From: Oreohelix idahoensis
Lineage: Eukaryota > Mollusca > Gastropoda > Stylommatophora > Oreohelicidae
Length of the DNA stretch: 64,000 bases
Reading direction: 5' to 3'
NCBI GenBank assembly: GCA_024509875.1
Contig: JAMPIV010014139.1
Coordinates: forward strand, 124,001 to 188,000
Position 1 is the stretch's first letter; each line of letters opens with the position of its first letter. The translations under genes and the position numbers were made by a program. This document shows positions 1-10,845 of this stretch, in pieces. Below the pieces are notes generated by a model, which did not search any database, had not been told where the DNA came from, and was given only the letters and a program-made list of their open reading frames with translations.

Positions 1-248
1 TGTAGTCCTCTATGCGGAGTGTTTTATCAACATGTTTCTAGTAGATTATGACTTTGTTCGTTATTTTTTTTCCATTAGTAAAATTCTTCTTTTGTAGTTG
101 TGACTTGTTTCACTTTCCGGTGGAGTTGGATCCAATAAGCAGGTTATGGGAGGAAAAAAACAACAAATCTTGATCGTGAACACGCTTCTAATGCATGTAT
201 TAACCCAAGTTCTGAACAAATGGTCATTTGTTTCCGCCAGAGTCTATT

Positions 249-404
249 CTATTTGCTAGTATCAACGACATCTGGAAAACTTCCCAGTACAGCACAAACA
301 CCAAATTAAGATTATATGAGAGCTGTGTACTTTCTGTGCTTCTCTATGTTGCGGAATGCTGGAGAGTAACAGAGAAGGAAATGTCGAAACTGTCCTCTTT
401 CCTT
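249..404 (+). pseudogene. LINE D, 5' piece of reverse-transcriptase C-terminal region
   Basis: The translation includes LLYVAECWRVTEKEMSKLSSF. It matches the LINE D copy at 7,507-8,291 almost codon for codon, in the region just after the palm domain. It breaks off where LINE C sequence begins and resumes at about 1,075. About 80 bp of LINE D present in the other copy is missing between the two halves, so the C insertion seems to have come with a deletion. Confidence 0.8.
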
Positions 405-413
405 GACAGAACA

Positions 414-1073
414 ATTTGAAGCTACAGACTTTTATAAACGGGAGCTTGCGTAGAATAGAAGGACTGAAATGTTATGACAAAGTCACAAATGTGGAATTGA
501 GACAAGAACCAGACAAGTGCCAGTGGAACAAGAGTTGAAAAGAAGACGCTGGCGATGGATAGGACACACATTGGGGAAATCTGTTGATAGCATTACAAAG
601 CAGTCCTTGTTCTGGAATCCACAGGGAAAGAGAGGCAGAAAAAAAGGTAAAGGATCCCGTTACACGCCCATTGAGGCATATTGGGAATATGGTGTTAGGC
701 CCATATTTTCTTGACCATCGGCACACTAGGGGTGATGTGGTCAGCATCACGCCGGCCGCCTTAACCTTCCCAGAGTTGCTCTGGTACCCATTTGGGGCTG
801 GGTCGACCCAGGAGCCGTATGTGGCTAAAAAAATCCCACCTCATCTGGGGATCGAACCATAGACCATTGCGCTAGGAAGCCAGTGCACTAACCACTATGC
901 TACCGCATCTCCCAAGAGAGGCAGAGGTAGACCAAAAAACACATGGAGAAGAGACCTGGAAACAGAGGTGAAAATGATGAGGAAAACATGGAAAGAACTT
1001 GAGCGGATGGCACAGGACAGGAAGACTTGGCATGTGTTTGTTGAAGGCCTATGCTCCTTCGGGAGCTAAAGGG
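414..1073 (+). pseudogene. LINE C copy 1, 3' end, interrupted by a SINE
   Basis: The translated tail reads RRWRWIGHTLGKSVDSITKQ, then FWNPQGKRG, and after the SINE it continues with RRPGNRGENDEE-type tail codons ending near VFVEGLCSF. This is the C-terminal extension that follows the RT domain in a LINE family present in at least eight copies here. The copy begins mid-domain (a TFINGSLRRIEG-like stretch) and carries frameshifts. It interrupts a LINE D copy and is itself interrupted by SINE T. It cannot be functional. Confidence 0.82.
640..913 (-). mobile_element. SINE T copy 1, tRNA-derived SINE
   Basis: On the minus strand the element opens with a tRNA-like head. An A-box-like TAGTGGTTAGTGCACTGG is followed about 30 bp later by a B box, GGTTCGATCCC. 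A body and a T-rich 3' end follow. It is flanked by a perfect 12-bp duplication, AAGAGAGGCAGA (628-639 and 914-925), so both ends are certain. The host sequence is LINE C. The body contains a segment like the GGGTACC...GGGAAGG block of SINE U. Confidence 0.88.
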
Positions 1074-1074
1074 T

Positions 1075-1395
1075 ATTGAAGAGGACATGCACACCATCAT
1101 AGCTGGCAGACGCTGGAATTGTGTTGGCCACGTCCTCAGAAGGGACCCTCACGCCATTACAAGAACAGCTATGCTATGGTCCTCCAAAGGAAAGCGAAAG
1201 AGAGGCCGACAAAAAACAGCTTCGCGGAGAACTGTGGAGGCCGAGATGCAAAGAATGAATCAGAGTTGAGGCACTATATGAAGGATGGCCGCTAACCGAA
1301 CAAAGTGGAAGCAATTTGTTGCTGCCATACAAAACGCCACCAGGCGTGATGGCCACTGACTGCTTTGACAGTCTGCGGTTAAGGATCAAACTAAA
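1075..1395 (+). pseudogene. LINE D copy 1, 3' piece
   Basis: The translation EDMHTIIAGRRWNCVGHVLR, then RTAMLW and KRKRGR, is the LINE D C-terminal extension, colinear with 7,969-8,280. Frame breaks occur after QRMNQS. The terminal block (GCGTGATGGCCACTGACTG) is the one shared with SINE F. Together with 249-404 it makes one LINE D copy split by LINE C. Confidence 0.82.
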
Positions 1396-1534
1396 GGAAG
1401 GAATGAAGGAAGAGTGTATTCAATAAAGTAGATTAAAATTTTACTTTCTTTCACACAGATTGAGCCACAAAATGGATATTTATAAAATTTACAAATATCG
1501 TAGCAGAAATATGGACACAGATTAAAGACAATAC

Positions 1535-1602
1535 TGTGATATCAAGACAATTCTGTGATATCAAGACAATTCTGTGATATCAAGACAATTCTGTGATATC
1601 AA
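1535..1602 (+). repeat. 19-bp tandem repeat, 3.5 copies
   Basis: The unit TGTGATATCAAGACAATTC is repeated perfectly at 1,535, 1,554 and 1,573, with a partial fourth copy. It lies in AT-rich DNA with no coding potential. Confidence 0.92.
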
Positions 1603-1812
1603 AATAAGAATATAAATGGCTAGAGGAACTGTAAAAGCATAAGGAAATATAATTCAATTAAAATAAGTCTCACTAAAAAATAAAAAATAAAAATTTCGGG
1701 CTTTATAGTCAAGCCTGTTCTATTGTATGGCTGTCAGACATGGAGAGCAGCAAGAATAAGAACCAGAACGATGCAGACGTGAGATCGATGGAAATGGTCA
1801 GATAAATACCAG

Positions 1813-2121
1813 GGACCCAAAGATGCAGCAATAGAGAATGCAGTCAGCGACCCATAGCTTGACTGCTTGCGTCAGGGTCAGCGAACCAGAGCTGACCACA
1901 AGACCCTACTCCACCTCCACATGGTGGTCCTGGAAACAGGCTGCATCACTGCAGTCTGGCTGAGAGAGTAGGGATCGAAGAGGAAAGGCAAACCCTGTCC
2001 CAAAAAATGCCGTGCTGAAGTCGGATGTGTCGGCCGAAAGACGCAGATATCGCAGCTCCGGTGTAAACTGACACAACGCAACCAACGTCCTTTTCAGGAC
2101 GAACGAGGAAGAAGAAGAAGA
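1813..2121 (+). mobile_element. SINE G copy 1
   Basis: A 309-bp element begins GGACCCAAAGATGCAGC and ends in (GAA)n. The 13-bp duplication AGATAAATACCAG (1,800-1,812 and 2,122-2,134) fixes both ends. The second copy at 22,833-23,140 has the same termini. I see no clear tRNA A/B boxes; GGGATCGAAG is only a faint B-box resemblance. About 20 bp before the tail lies CGTCCTTTTCAGGACG (2,086-2,101), a perfect 6-bp stem with a TTTC loop that resembles a histone-mRNA 3' stem-loop. No ORF. It is a non-autonomous retroelement whose autonomous partner is not proven. Confidence 0.88.
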
Positions 2122-2230
2122 AGATAAATACCAGTGGAACAAGAAGCGAGGACAAAACACTTACATTTTATGTTACACACTTTTGTGAAAACCAGTTGAT
2201 ATTATTACAAGGATGTGTTAGTTTTGGAAT

Positions 2231-2523
2231 CCCATCCGCTGCAGACCCAAATAGAACAGTCCCAACTAAGATGGTTTGGCCATGTCTGCAGAATGGGAGA
2301 AGATCGGCTACCACGACAAGCATGGGAAACAAAGAGCCAGGGATCCAGACCTCCAGGACGACCCAGAGTTCGCTGGGAGGATAACATTAGACAATCTTTG
2401 AAGGACCGAGGACTAGAATGGAACCAGGCCAGGAAGAAGACAGCTGATAGAATGGTCTGGCGCTCTCTCTTCCAAACCTCTACACTTCACGGTAGAAGGG
2501 GAACGACTAAGTAAGTAAGTAAG
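2231..2523 (+). mobile_element. LINE A copy 1, 5'-truncated 3' tail
   Basis: The translation runs through WFGHVCRMGEDRLPRQAW and ends HGRRGTTK, followed by (TAAG)n. It is the last 97 codons of LINE A. Unlike the longer copy at 19,555, the PRQAW tryptophan codon is intact. The 13-bp duplication TTAGTTTTGGAAT (2,218-2,230 and 2,524-2,536) shows an ordinary 5'-truncated insertion into LINE C. Confidence 0.9.
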
Positions 2524-2700
2524 TTAGTTTTGGAATACCTAGGGTAAGATGGATAGAGATAAACTGAAAAAAATACACATATACTATTCAAGGTTATTAG
2601 ATACAGACATGACGGGGATAAAGAGGACATGAGAAGACCGTGAACGGATGGCACAGGATAGGAAGGCGTGGCGTGTATTTGTTGAATACCTGATCTCTAT

Positions 2701-2929
2701 AAGAATCTGCACTTGAAGCTGCAGATCACACAAAGTGGCTATGCTCTCTACGGCGCCCCTCAGATTGAGCGAAAAGAAGCTCTCACGGCAAGCAGAAGAG
2801 ATGACAAAACGTCACCATGAAAATAAGGAGCTGAGGCCTGTCAGTTCAGGGGCGCATTCCCATTGTTAGTTATGACTGAAGAGGCTATTATTATTATTAT
2901 TATTGCTATATGGATCTGAAGGGATGGAA
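2701..2929. other. Anonymous stretch ending in (ATT)n
   Basis: No ORF of note. It ends in about six ATT units at 2,888-2,906, which looks like another retroelement 3' tail, but I recognise no element body. Confidence 0.4.
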
Positions 2930-3606
2930 GGCAAGTTGATTTTCTCTCTACAGACCTCCTTTGGATGTCTAAATCCTTGGCATTTGTCACACTGCATAAT
3001 GTTTGGGACGTAAATTTCTGTTAGTTGTGTTCTCCGGAAGAATGAAAGGTTTTGTGAAGCATCTAGCTTCTATAAATTACTTATTAGGGGCAAACTTGAC
3101 TATGCCAGTGTTGTCTATGCATCAGCAGGGGAGGCGGATCCCGTTACATGCCCATTGAGGCATATTGGGAATATGGTGTTAGGCCCATTTTTTCTTAACC
3201 ATCAGCACACTGGGGATCATGTGGTCAGCATCAATGCATCAGCAACTCCTAACAATAACAAAAAATTATACACAGTCCAAAACCAGGCACTCTCAATAAC
3301 AGTAGGTGCTTCAAATGGAACATCAGTAAAGGTTTTAAAAGTAGCGCTAGGCATTATACTTCTGGAGCTACGGAGAAAAGAGCTGAGATCCAGCTACTGA
3401 GCGAAAATGGCAAAAGATCAAATCCACCAAGCGCACAAAACTGTTGGCAAAGGTAACCAAAACACAGGTCACATTCCACTAGACTATAATACATACCCGC
3501 CAGGGTGGAAAACAGTGAAAGAAATAGGTCATCATCCAAACCTATTTAACATAATAAGCAGTAGTACTCAGTATAAAGGAAAGATCCCACCATCTATTAC
3601 CGACTA
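2930..3606 (+). pseudogene. Jockey/I-like LINE, ORF2 C-terminal remnant
   Basis: Reading around a SINE insertion gives RGKLDYASVVYASA (frame-adjusted), then YTVQNQALSITVGASNGTS, then LELRRKELRS. This is the pattern seen downstream of RT in Jockey/I-clade ORF2 proteins: a leucine-rich thumb, a 'VQN.ALR...GA..TSP' block and 'LELRR.KL'. Stop codons interrupt it at several places. It belongs to a different LINE clade from A-D, whose tails carry GH-R and GRP motifs. I infer an old dead copy. Confidence 0.6.
3128..3233 (-). mobile_element. SINE T copy 2, 5'-truncated
   Basis: About 100 bp matches positions 646-746, the 3' part of SINE T copy 1, in the same orientation. The tRNA head is absent. An 11-bp duplication ATGCATCAGCA (3,117-3,127 and 3,234-3,244) flanks it, so this is a genuine truncated insertion and not a deletion remnant. 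Confidence 0.85.
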
Positions 3607-3654
3607 AGTGGAAAGAGTTATGTTCACTTATGACATTGCAAATAGATGCTGACA

Positions 3655-3925
3655 CAGAACAAGTAACTCGTTCTATGATTGCAAGTAACTCATTTGTCTG
3701 TGATTGTCGATCTCAGTGTTCGATTTTTGCAAGTATCTCATTGTTCTATAATTGCAAGTAACTAATTTATCTATGACTGTAAGTAACTCATTGTTTGATT
3801 ATTGCAAGTATCTCATTGTTCTACTATTGCAAGTAACTCACTGTTCTATGACTGCAAATAACTCATTTGTCTATGATTGTCAGTAACTCATTGTTCAATT
3901 ATTGCATGCAACGCATTGTTCTAAG
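3655..3925 (+). repeat. Degenerate ~25-bp minisatellite
   Basis: Variants of AAGTAACTCATTGTTCTATG are repeated about ten times with substitutions and small indels. Confidence 0.85.
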
Positions 3926-5170
3926 AATGCTAATAAGCATATCCAGCCTGTCCTAGTCTAAGCTAAAAAGATTTATGTCTTTCCATTTATATTTATAATT
4001 TGCCAGTTATTTTCTATACAGGGCCAGTACAAACAAACAATCCCGACTTTTTGTCTCGTGTATCTATAGATCACACAAACAGCCAACAGACTTCAACATA
4101 TCCGTATCCTGCAACCGGTATTTCCCCCTTCTCCAAGAAATATGGCATCTCCATTTTAAACAATCTCTCCCACACATTATCTCACGTGGAACAGTAGCTC
4201 ATTTTCGTATAGGCAGCACTCACTTTAACGCACGCGCAAAGGGAAGCCCCACCAGCACGTGCCGAGAACGTACCCGGTGAGCTTGCGCATACAGGTAGAA
4301 GACTCAAGGCTCACTCGGGTTTTCGTGTGTAAGGAACTGAGAGCTCTTACATAGTGTGTTCTATTTACAACAGCGTATGTGTAAACAGCGGTACTCTACC
4401 GTTACTTTTGCGAATTCGTATATTCCTTCGAAGGTTATAAGGTAAGATATTTAGTACATTAGGAGGTGTGTATGTTTTGTGCAATGAATCTTAACTTTCT
4501 TTTCATGTTTTCCTCTTTTCTGTTCCTTACTGGTTTTGATTTTAAATAGTTGGTTAAATGTTCGTGAGTTTCAGTATGTGATAGATAATTGCTGGTTCGT
4601 GTTTTCTGTTCCATGTTCAAACGATGTGCAGGTATTTCGCAGCAGTAGAAGTTTTGGGACAAACTTTGCGTAGGTGTTTTGGTATATCTTTGCGCATGTT
4701 TACTTTTATACCTTCGACTTAAACTGTGTATTGCGTTGTACTGTACTGCTAATATTGTACTGAGTTGTTTATAGATGCTATTAAATGTTTTATTCCTTTG
4801 CACTGTATTATTTTTATTCTTTGAATAGAATGCTACCCCTTACTACCGAGGTAGATTAGAACCTACTACTCGATGGATTATTTCAGACAATTTTCAATGT
4901 AGATTTTCCTAGTTCTTCCTCTTCGTTACATCTGAAATAACCACTTTTATCTCTCTTATAAAGTTGTCAGTTCGTCTCAGGCTTCTGTCGTCACCATGCA
5001 GTTTCTACTCACCTAAGCTGGAGAAGGCCATGCGGCTACTCTGCTCCTCTTGGAGCAACAGTCTTGGAGGACGTGTTCAAGTATTTGTTAGTCCTCCCCA
5101 CATGGGCACGTATCTGTCTGTCTGATTGTCAATTTGTTGAACGCAAGGGTTTTTTTCAGTCTGAAATGGC
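3926..5170. other. Anonymous region
   Basis: No recognisable gene. A GC- and CpG-richer patch lies at 4,200-4,320. A 114-codon open frame on the minus strand (4,459-4,803) has low-complexity composition and no motif I recognise, so I do not call it a gene. Confidence 0.5.
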
Positions 5171-5174
5171 CGGA

Positions 5175-5640
5175 ATTTTTCTAGACTTCAATCCAAATGT
5201 TCAGGCTGTCCTATTGTTTGGCTGTGAAACAGTAAGAGCAACAAATATGACAAGGAAAAAAACACAGACTTTCATAAACGGGAGCTTGCAAAGATTTAGA
5301 TTGAAATGGCATAACCAGATCAGCATTGCGGAACTGATGACTAAAAATCCAAACAAATACAAGTGAAAGAACATCTGACGACAAGATGCTGGCGTTGGGT
5401 GGGAAACACTGTGAGAAAAACCAGAAGATATCTTTACATGTCAGTTCTTGTTGTAGAACACGCAGGGTTAGAGAAATAGAGGGAGGCCACACACACAAAA
5501 TGATGAAGATAAAAGATAATTAGACACAGACACGAGTGGGATAAAGATGACGTGGAAAGACCTTGAAGGAGTAACGCAGGGCAGTCTAGCTTTAGCATGT
5601 ATGTGCTCCTCAGGGAGCTGATCGGTAATGAACAAATGAA
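5175..5640 (+). pseudogene. LINE C copy 3, old remnant
   Basis: Codons reading VQAVLLFGCETVRATNMTRK, then TFINGSLQRFRLKWHNQI, align to the LINE C segment SVLLYGSETWRTTKITTKKL...HKWVLRRIEG. The tail degenerates but still ends with a VLLRELIG-like stretch (CTCCTCAGGGAGCTGATCGG). Substitutions and stops are numerous, so it is among the oldest C copies here. Confidence 0.72.
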
Positions 5641-5645
5641 CTTGC

Positions 5646-6235
5646 TGCTTAGTCTTTGGTGTCTGATGTCGGCCAAGAAGTTTGCAACTCACCAATTAGG
5701 CTTGGTGCTCTAAATTTTTGACCATATCAGAAACAAACAACGGCTTAATTAAGTCTTACGTTGTGTGGTCATGATGTGGCGCCCTCGTCACGCTGAAGGA
5801 TATAACTTCCGACGATCCTGTACCTAACAGAGAGACTGATGCTCAAGCTTTCTATACCGTCATTCTGTTACTTTTTTTATTATGTTTATTATGTTTCGTG
5901 TCGTTCTTTCTGTCTTACGAGCGGCGACTATTTACTTACTAGTTTAGGACTTTATATACGTACACTCGTATGTGTACGTGCGTGTATATGTATGTATATA
6001 TTGAAGTTGGGATTAATTTTTAAAATCTTAGTCGATTAATGGAATCTCTTTAATTGAAGTTTAATCGATCAATTTCGAACAATTTAATAAATTATTTAGA
6101 AATCATAAATAACATATTTTTTTAAAATCACTAATGACTTGTTATTTTACTTGTTATAAGGCAATATAGTTCTGAAAATATAACAGAAATACTGAAAAGT
6201 TACAGTCATACATTTTATTATTATTGACCAACTTT
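5646..6235. other. Anonymous AT-rich region
   Basis: No ORF or repeat I can name; very AT-rich from 5,860 onward. Confidence 0.45.
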
Positions 6236-6765
6236 AGTAGTGTGCGACATTAAGGAGCTTATGACTGTATGTAATGTGTGACATTTAGTAACTTATGACT
6301 GTATGTAGTGTGCGACATTTAGAAACTCTTGACTGTATGTAGTGTGCGACATTTAGGAGGTTATGACTGAATGTAGTGTGCGACATTTAGGAGATAATTA
6401 CTGTATGTAGTGTGCGATTTTTTAGTAGCTTATGACTGTAAGTAGTGTGCGACATTTAGTAGCTTATGACTGTATGTAGTGTGCGACATTTGGTAGCTTA
6501 TGACTGTATGTAGTGTGCGACATTTGGTAGCTTATGACTATATGTAATGTACGACATTTGGTATCTTATGACTGTATGTAGTGTGCGACATTTGGTAGCT
6601 TATGACTGTATGTAGTGTGCGAGATTTCGTAGCTCATGACTGTATGTAGTGTGCTACATTTAGTAGCTTATGACTGTGTGTAGTGTGCGACATTTAATAG
6701 CTTATGAATGTAAGTAGTGTGCGACATTTAGGAGCTTATGACAGAATGTAGTGTGCGACAGTCGT
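6236..6765 (+). repeat. 34-bp minisatellite, ~15 copies
   Basis: The unit is TATGACTGTATGTAGTGTGC followed by GACATTTGGTAGCT, with point variants. Copies keep a strict 34-bp spacing, and degenerate GTGTGCGACAGT units continue to about 6,960. Confidence 0.93.
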
Positions 6766-7490
6766 AGCACAGGACAGTTTATAGCATGTGGTAGTAGGTA
6801 GTGTGTGAGAGTTTGCAATGTGTGGTAGTCACTAGCAGGTAATGTATGGGTATTGGTAACTTGTGATAGTCGACAGTGTCTGTGATGACTCTCACTGGGC
6901 GATATTCCTTCCTGAGTAACAGTCTGTACTGTGCGACAGTTTGTCGATTGCAATAGTCAGTGTCAGTTGCGTGTAGCGCTTAAAAATTTACACTTGTATT
7001 GTATGAAGGTTTGTCGAGTGTGATCGATGGAAGTATGTAACACTAAAAGTTTCACATACATTCATTCATACATATATCAACGCACACACATACTTATCCC
7101 ATGTAAGTCGATAAATCAGTAAGTACGCCTCCTGTCCACCTCATCTCGTGTGTAGGAAAGAGATACATCGTAATATTCAGACGTGAGTGATAACTTACTG
7201 ATACCATTTCATTTTGTCCGTTTGGTATAACAATGTGGAAATGTTTCTACCTTTGATGAATAGGAAATGAATACCAAAAGATCTAAGACAAAGATCAGAA
7301 TTTTCGACGGGCGTTTACTCCGCTATTCTTAACCATTTAAAATAACGTTCTTTCGTTCACTACAGTTCTCACTAAGTGCTTCTTTCGTCATTCAGTTCTG
7401 CCGTAATATCTCGTCTGTACTTGCATCTTGACAATTCTCTAATTTCTCTTCCCTAGCTGGCTCTATTCAGGGCCTGATTAATCGAGTTAT
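6766..7490. other. Anonymous region
   Basis: Decayed continuation of the upstream minisatellite to about 6,960, then nothing recognisable up to the LINE D target site. Confidence 0.45.
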
Positions 7491-7506
7491 ATGTTGGTTT
7501 GCACAA

Positions 7507-8291
7507 TCAAGACAAAACCGATAGACTGAATAAGTATGGCCAGCAGGTTGGCCTGAACATCAATCTGAAGAAGACAGAGGTCATGACACTAAATGTGGGC
7601 AATCCTGAGCCAATAACAGTAAGGAACCAGAAGTTAGAACAGACAGACACATTTACTTACCTGGGATGCATAGTAACACCTGACGGCGGAACATCAAGGA
7701 CATTAACAACAGAATGAATAAAGCGAGAACAGCCTTTGCTATTCTCAACAACATTTGGAAGTCTTCCCAGTACAGCACAAACACTTAATTAAGACTGTAT
7801 GAGAGCTGTGTACTTTCTGTGCTTCTCTATGGTGCGGAATGTTGGAGAGTAACAGAGAAGGAAATGTCGAAACTGTCCTCCTTCCACACAATCTGCCTAA
7901 GAAAAATTATCCGAATCTTTTGGCCAAACACCATTAGCAACCAAGAACTAGTTATTCGGAGTAACCAGGAGGACATGCACACCATCATAGCTGGCAGACG
8001 CTGGAGTTGGGTTGGCCACGTCCTCAGAAGGGACCCTGATACCATCACAAGAACAGCTATGCTATGGACCCCCGAGGGAAAGCGAAAGAGAGGCCGACCA
8101 AAAACAACTTGGCGGAGAACTGTGGAAGCCGAGATGCAAAGAATGAACCAGAGTTGGGGCACTGTACGAAGGATGGCCGCCGACCGAGCAAGGTGGAATC
8201 AATTTGTTGCTGCCCTACAGGACGCCACCAGGCGTGATGGCCGCTGACTGCTTTGACGGTTGGCGGTTATGGATCAAAGAAGAAGAAGAAG
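7507..8291 (+). mobile_element. LINE D copy 2, 5'-truncated RT C-terminal region
   Basis: The element starts inside the RT, after the palm motif: the segment YGQQVGLNINLKKTEVMTLN matches the 'GL.IN..KTE.M' strand of LINE reverse transcriptases, followed by FTYLGCIVTPDGG. A stop and frameshift follow near 7,717. The second open part (7,819-8,247, 142 codons) carries LLYGAECW, AGRRWSWVGHVLRRDP, KRKRGRPKTTWRR and a basic end. The 3' end is (GAA)n. The 16-bp duplication ATGTTGGTTTGCACAA (7,491-7,506 and 8,292-8,307) defines the insertion. It lacks endonuclease and catalytic FADD/YADD residues, so it is dead. This is the best LINE D reference in the window. Confidence 0.9.
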
Positions 8292-8307
8292 ATGTTGGTT
8301 TGCACAA

Positions 8308-9084
8308 ATTCACTACAGCCGTTTCCGTGCTTACGAATCATCCTTCATCAACATTTCCCTTTTCGCTCATCATGGAACATTGTGTCATCATTGCAGCTGG
8401 TCTTCTTGTAGAAAGCATGTACCATCGAATTCGTGTTCTTTGCAGTGATAGTTTCTGTCGCAATTTCATTTACGTTTAGACGTAGCATGCCCTATACACA
8501 ACCTCATATTAGTCGCATTTTACGACATGCCTTATCAAGCAGTAGTCCTATCTTTTCTTTACCTCCTCAGAGAAATTCCCCCTCCCTTTTTTTCTTTACG
8601 AACTACACGGAGGCCCTGCGAATCGCTGTGATGTTATTTCCTAAATGACGTAACATCTTACTGTTGTCTGCAACTCAATTTTAACCCTCTTAAGCGTCTG
8701 TTTACAAGTGTCTTCTCCCCTCCCCCACCTTACTCATTTTTGTTTTTTCTTTTAGTTTTGCGCACCTCTGCGTTCTCGACGTTTCTGCTGTGTACATCAG
8801 AACTCCATTAACATTGTGTCAAAAACTTAAGATTAATAGCTTCCTTCATCTCCACGGATTTCCAGGTGTTTTTCTGTTCCAGAGAAAGTTGTTCACGATT
8901 TTGCTACTCTTGTCTTCAGCTCTGTGCCTCCTGCTGGGTCAATGACACTAACAAGATAACTGAATGTTGTCAAATCATCTCATGAAATGTTTCGACGTAG
9001 AATCTGGCGGTAATTTTTGGTGTTAATTTATGATTTTAATCTTTATAATTTTAATTATATAATTACTGTATTTGTATTATTGAG
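8308..9084. other. Anonymous region
   Basis: Short open frames only; pyrimidine-rich around 8,530-8,760. Nothing recognised. Confidence 0.45.
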
Positions 9085-9310
9085 CGTCTGATTCTCTAAG
9101 CGATTAATGTGCGGGATCCAAGCTCGAAATTTGGTATCGTAACGCTTCAATCTACCCATCTGTAAAAAGTTACCTGACTCTGCTCTTCAGTTACGGAAGG
9201 CAAAAGTAACGAGGAAGGAAACTGGTCACCCCATCTCCTAAAAAAAAGTATTGTGAAGTCTCTAACACTACATGTCCCTATGGCATTATCTGATATGGGA
9301 CTACCTTTAC
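9085..9310 (+). mobile_element. SINE U copy 1, degenerate
   Basis: The stretch from TCTACCCATCTGTAAA through GGAAGGCAAAAGTAACGAGG to GTGAAGTCTCTAACA and GGGACTACC aligns block by block with SINE U copy 2 at 54,262-54,515. The tRNA-like head survives only as a weak AAGCTCGAAATTTGG B-box remnant. Confidence 0.72.
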
Positions 9311-9550
9311 CATTATTTGTGTTGCTATTATAATTATTATTAATATTATCATTATTCTGTACTATTATTTAACCATTTAAAAATGTGTGAAATCAGAAGG
9401 GAAAAAAATCTGGCAAAGTTCTATTGTACTGCGCAGTATTCCTGCATTTTAATTTGATACATTCGTATGATACATTGAGTACATTATAAAGGAATTTTCG
9501 ACTTAGCAAGATTTCGCCGGAACATAACGCTGGTGTACGTCGAGGAACAC

Positions 9551-9763
9551 CTGTATTTAAAGATTATTCCTTATAACTATACTGTCCAATTCAGTACTAT
9601 AAATATGAAAGGGGAAAAAGAAGATATGTAACGGATGGCACGATAGCAAAGGTGTGCTAGAATTTGTTCTCCTGTGCCATCCGTTGCATATAGTCTTTAT
9701 CCTGTTCATGTTTATAGTACTGAATGGGACAGTATAGTTATAAGGAATAATCTTTAAATACAG
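9551..9763. repeat. Imperfect ~90-bp palindrome with LINE C tail in it
   Basis: The left arm (9,551-9,641) and right arm (9,675-9,763) are reverse complements with few mismatches, separated by about 33 bp. Both arms contain ACGGATGGCAC, and the left arm plus loop reads like the LINE C 3' end (GCACAGGA...GTGT..TTTGTT). It therefore looks like an inverted duplication of a LINE C fragment plus its flank. A foldback or MITE is the alternative. Confidence 0.8.
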
Positions 9764-9769
9764 ATGTTG

Positions 9770-10049
9770 TTTCTTAACTTATGGTCCGCTAACCCCCAAA
9801 GACCCAAAATAAGGATGATGATACGTAGGGGAGTAGTGTGGTACACACTTCACCATACTATGTGCAGCTTTTTTATGGGGTGGGGTGAGCAGTTTATTCC
9901 TTGCTGCCTTTGCTTTTCCTAACTCAGGAGCAGAGTCAGCCCTCACTCATCCATGCATTCACTTACTCAACAGATCTCTCACTCACTCTAAACTCTATCA
10001 AACACTCAGGGGTACTCAAAACGACCATGTAAGCATTAAGGTAACTGTA
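9770..10049. other. Anonymous region
   Basis: No repeat or gene recognised. An 81-codon frame beginning in this stretch (9,885-10,130) is low complexity and runs into the satellite. Confidence 0.4.
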
Positions 10050-10550
10050 CTGTTATTACACATCTACCCACCTCCACATCTAGCCAACACTTACAATACA
10101 CATACAACTAACAATAACGCAATAAGGTAAATGTTATCTTCACACATCCACCCATCTTTACATTTAACCAAACCAGACACAATACACACACACACACAAT
10201 AAGAAGGCAATACAGTAACTCCATTTTCTTCACACATCAATGGCCTTCACATCTAGCCAACCCGTACATAACACACACAACAAATAAGAACGCAATAAGG
10301 TTATTTTATTATTTTCGTAGATCGGCCCACCTCCACATCTAACCAAACCAGACACAATACACACACACACACACATACACAATAAGAAAGCAATAAGGTA
10401 ACTCCATTTTCTTCACACATATATCAGCCTTCACATCTAGCCAACCCGTACATAACATACACAACAAATAAAACGCAATAAGGTAGGTAATTGTATTATT
10501 TTCATAGATCCGCCCACCTTCACATCTAACCAAACCAAACCAAACCAAAC

Positions 10551-10581
<31 letters not shown>

Positions 10582-10845
10582 TGAGATCGGCAATAAGGTA
10601 ACTCCATTTTCTTCACATATCTATCAGCTTTCACATCTAACCATAACATACACAACAAATAAGAACGCAATAAGGTAACTATTATTTTCATAGATCCACA
10701 TCTAATCAACCCGGACACAACATGCACATACACACAATAAGAAAAATGCAATAATGTAACATAATTTTCTTCACACATCTACCCGCTTTATATATCTACC
10801 AACCTGTACATAACACACACACATATAGCAAATAAGTGCGCTGAG
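10050..10845 (+). repeat. Satellite-like tandem repeat, ~90-bp units in ~185-bp dimers
   Basis: Two alternating unit types share GCAATAAGGTAA. One continues with ACTCCATTTTCTTCACACAT (10,208, 10,390 and 10,590). The other continues with a TTATTATTTTCRTAGATC block (10,300, 10,490 and 10,685). (CA)n tracts of variable length sit inside the units. The alternation gives a higher-order period near 185-200 bp. Confidence 0.85.

Larger units (their letters stand above)
1694..2700 (+). pseudogene. LINE C copy 2, doubly interrupted
   Basis: The start (codons like KPVLLYGCQTWRAARI) and the end (ERMAQDRKAWRVFVEYL-like, with errors) match the LINE C copy at 52,140-52,947. The reading frame is full of stops and indels. 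Two later elements sit inside it, each with a 13-bp duplication: SINE G (1,813-2,121) and a LINE A tail (2,231-2,523). This copy is therefore the oldest of the three. Confidence 0.8.

Noticed and set aside
640..913. Possible functional tRNA gene from A- and B-box-like motifs on the minus strand
   Set aside because: No cloverleaf can be completed, a long non-tRNA body follows and target-site duplications flank it, so it is a SINE.
4459..4803. A 114-codon minus-strand frame
   Set aside because: Composition is unremarkable and it shows no domain, repeat or splice context. I left it as anonymous sequence.
6229..6960. Regularly spaced repeats considered as a CRISPR-like array
   Set aside because: The 34-bp units are directly contiguous with no unique spacers, and the DNA is eukaryotic; it is a minisatellite.
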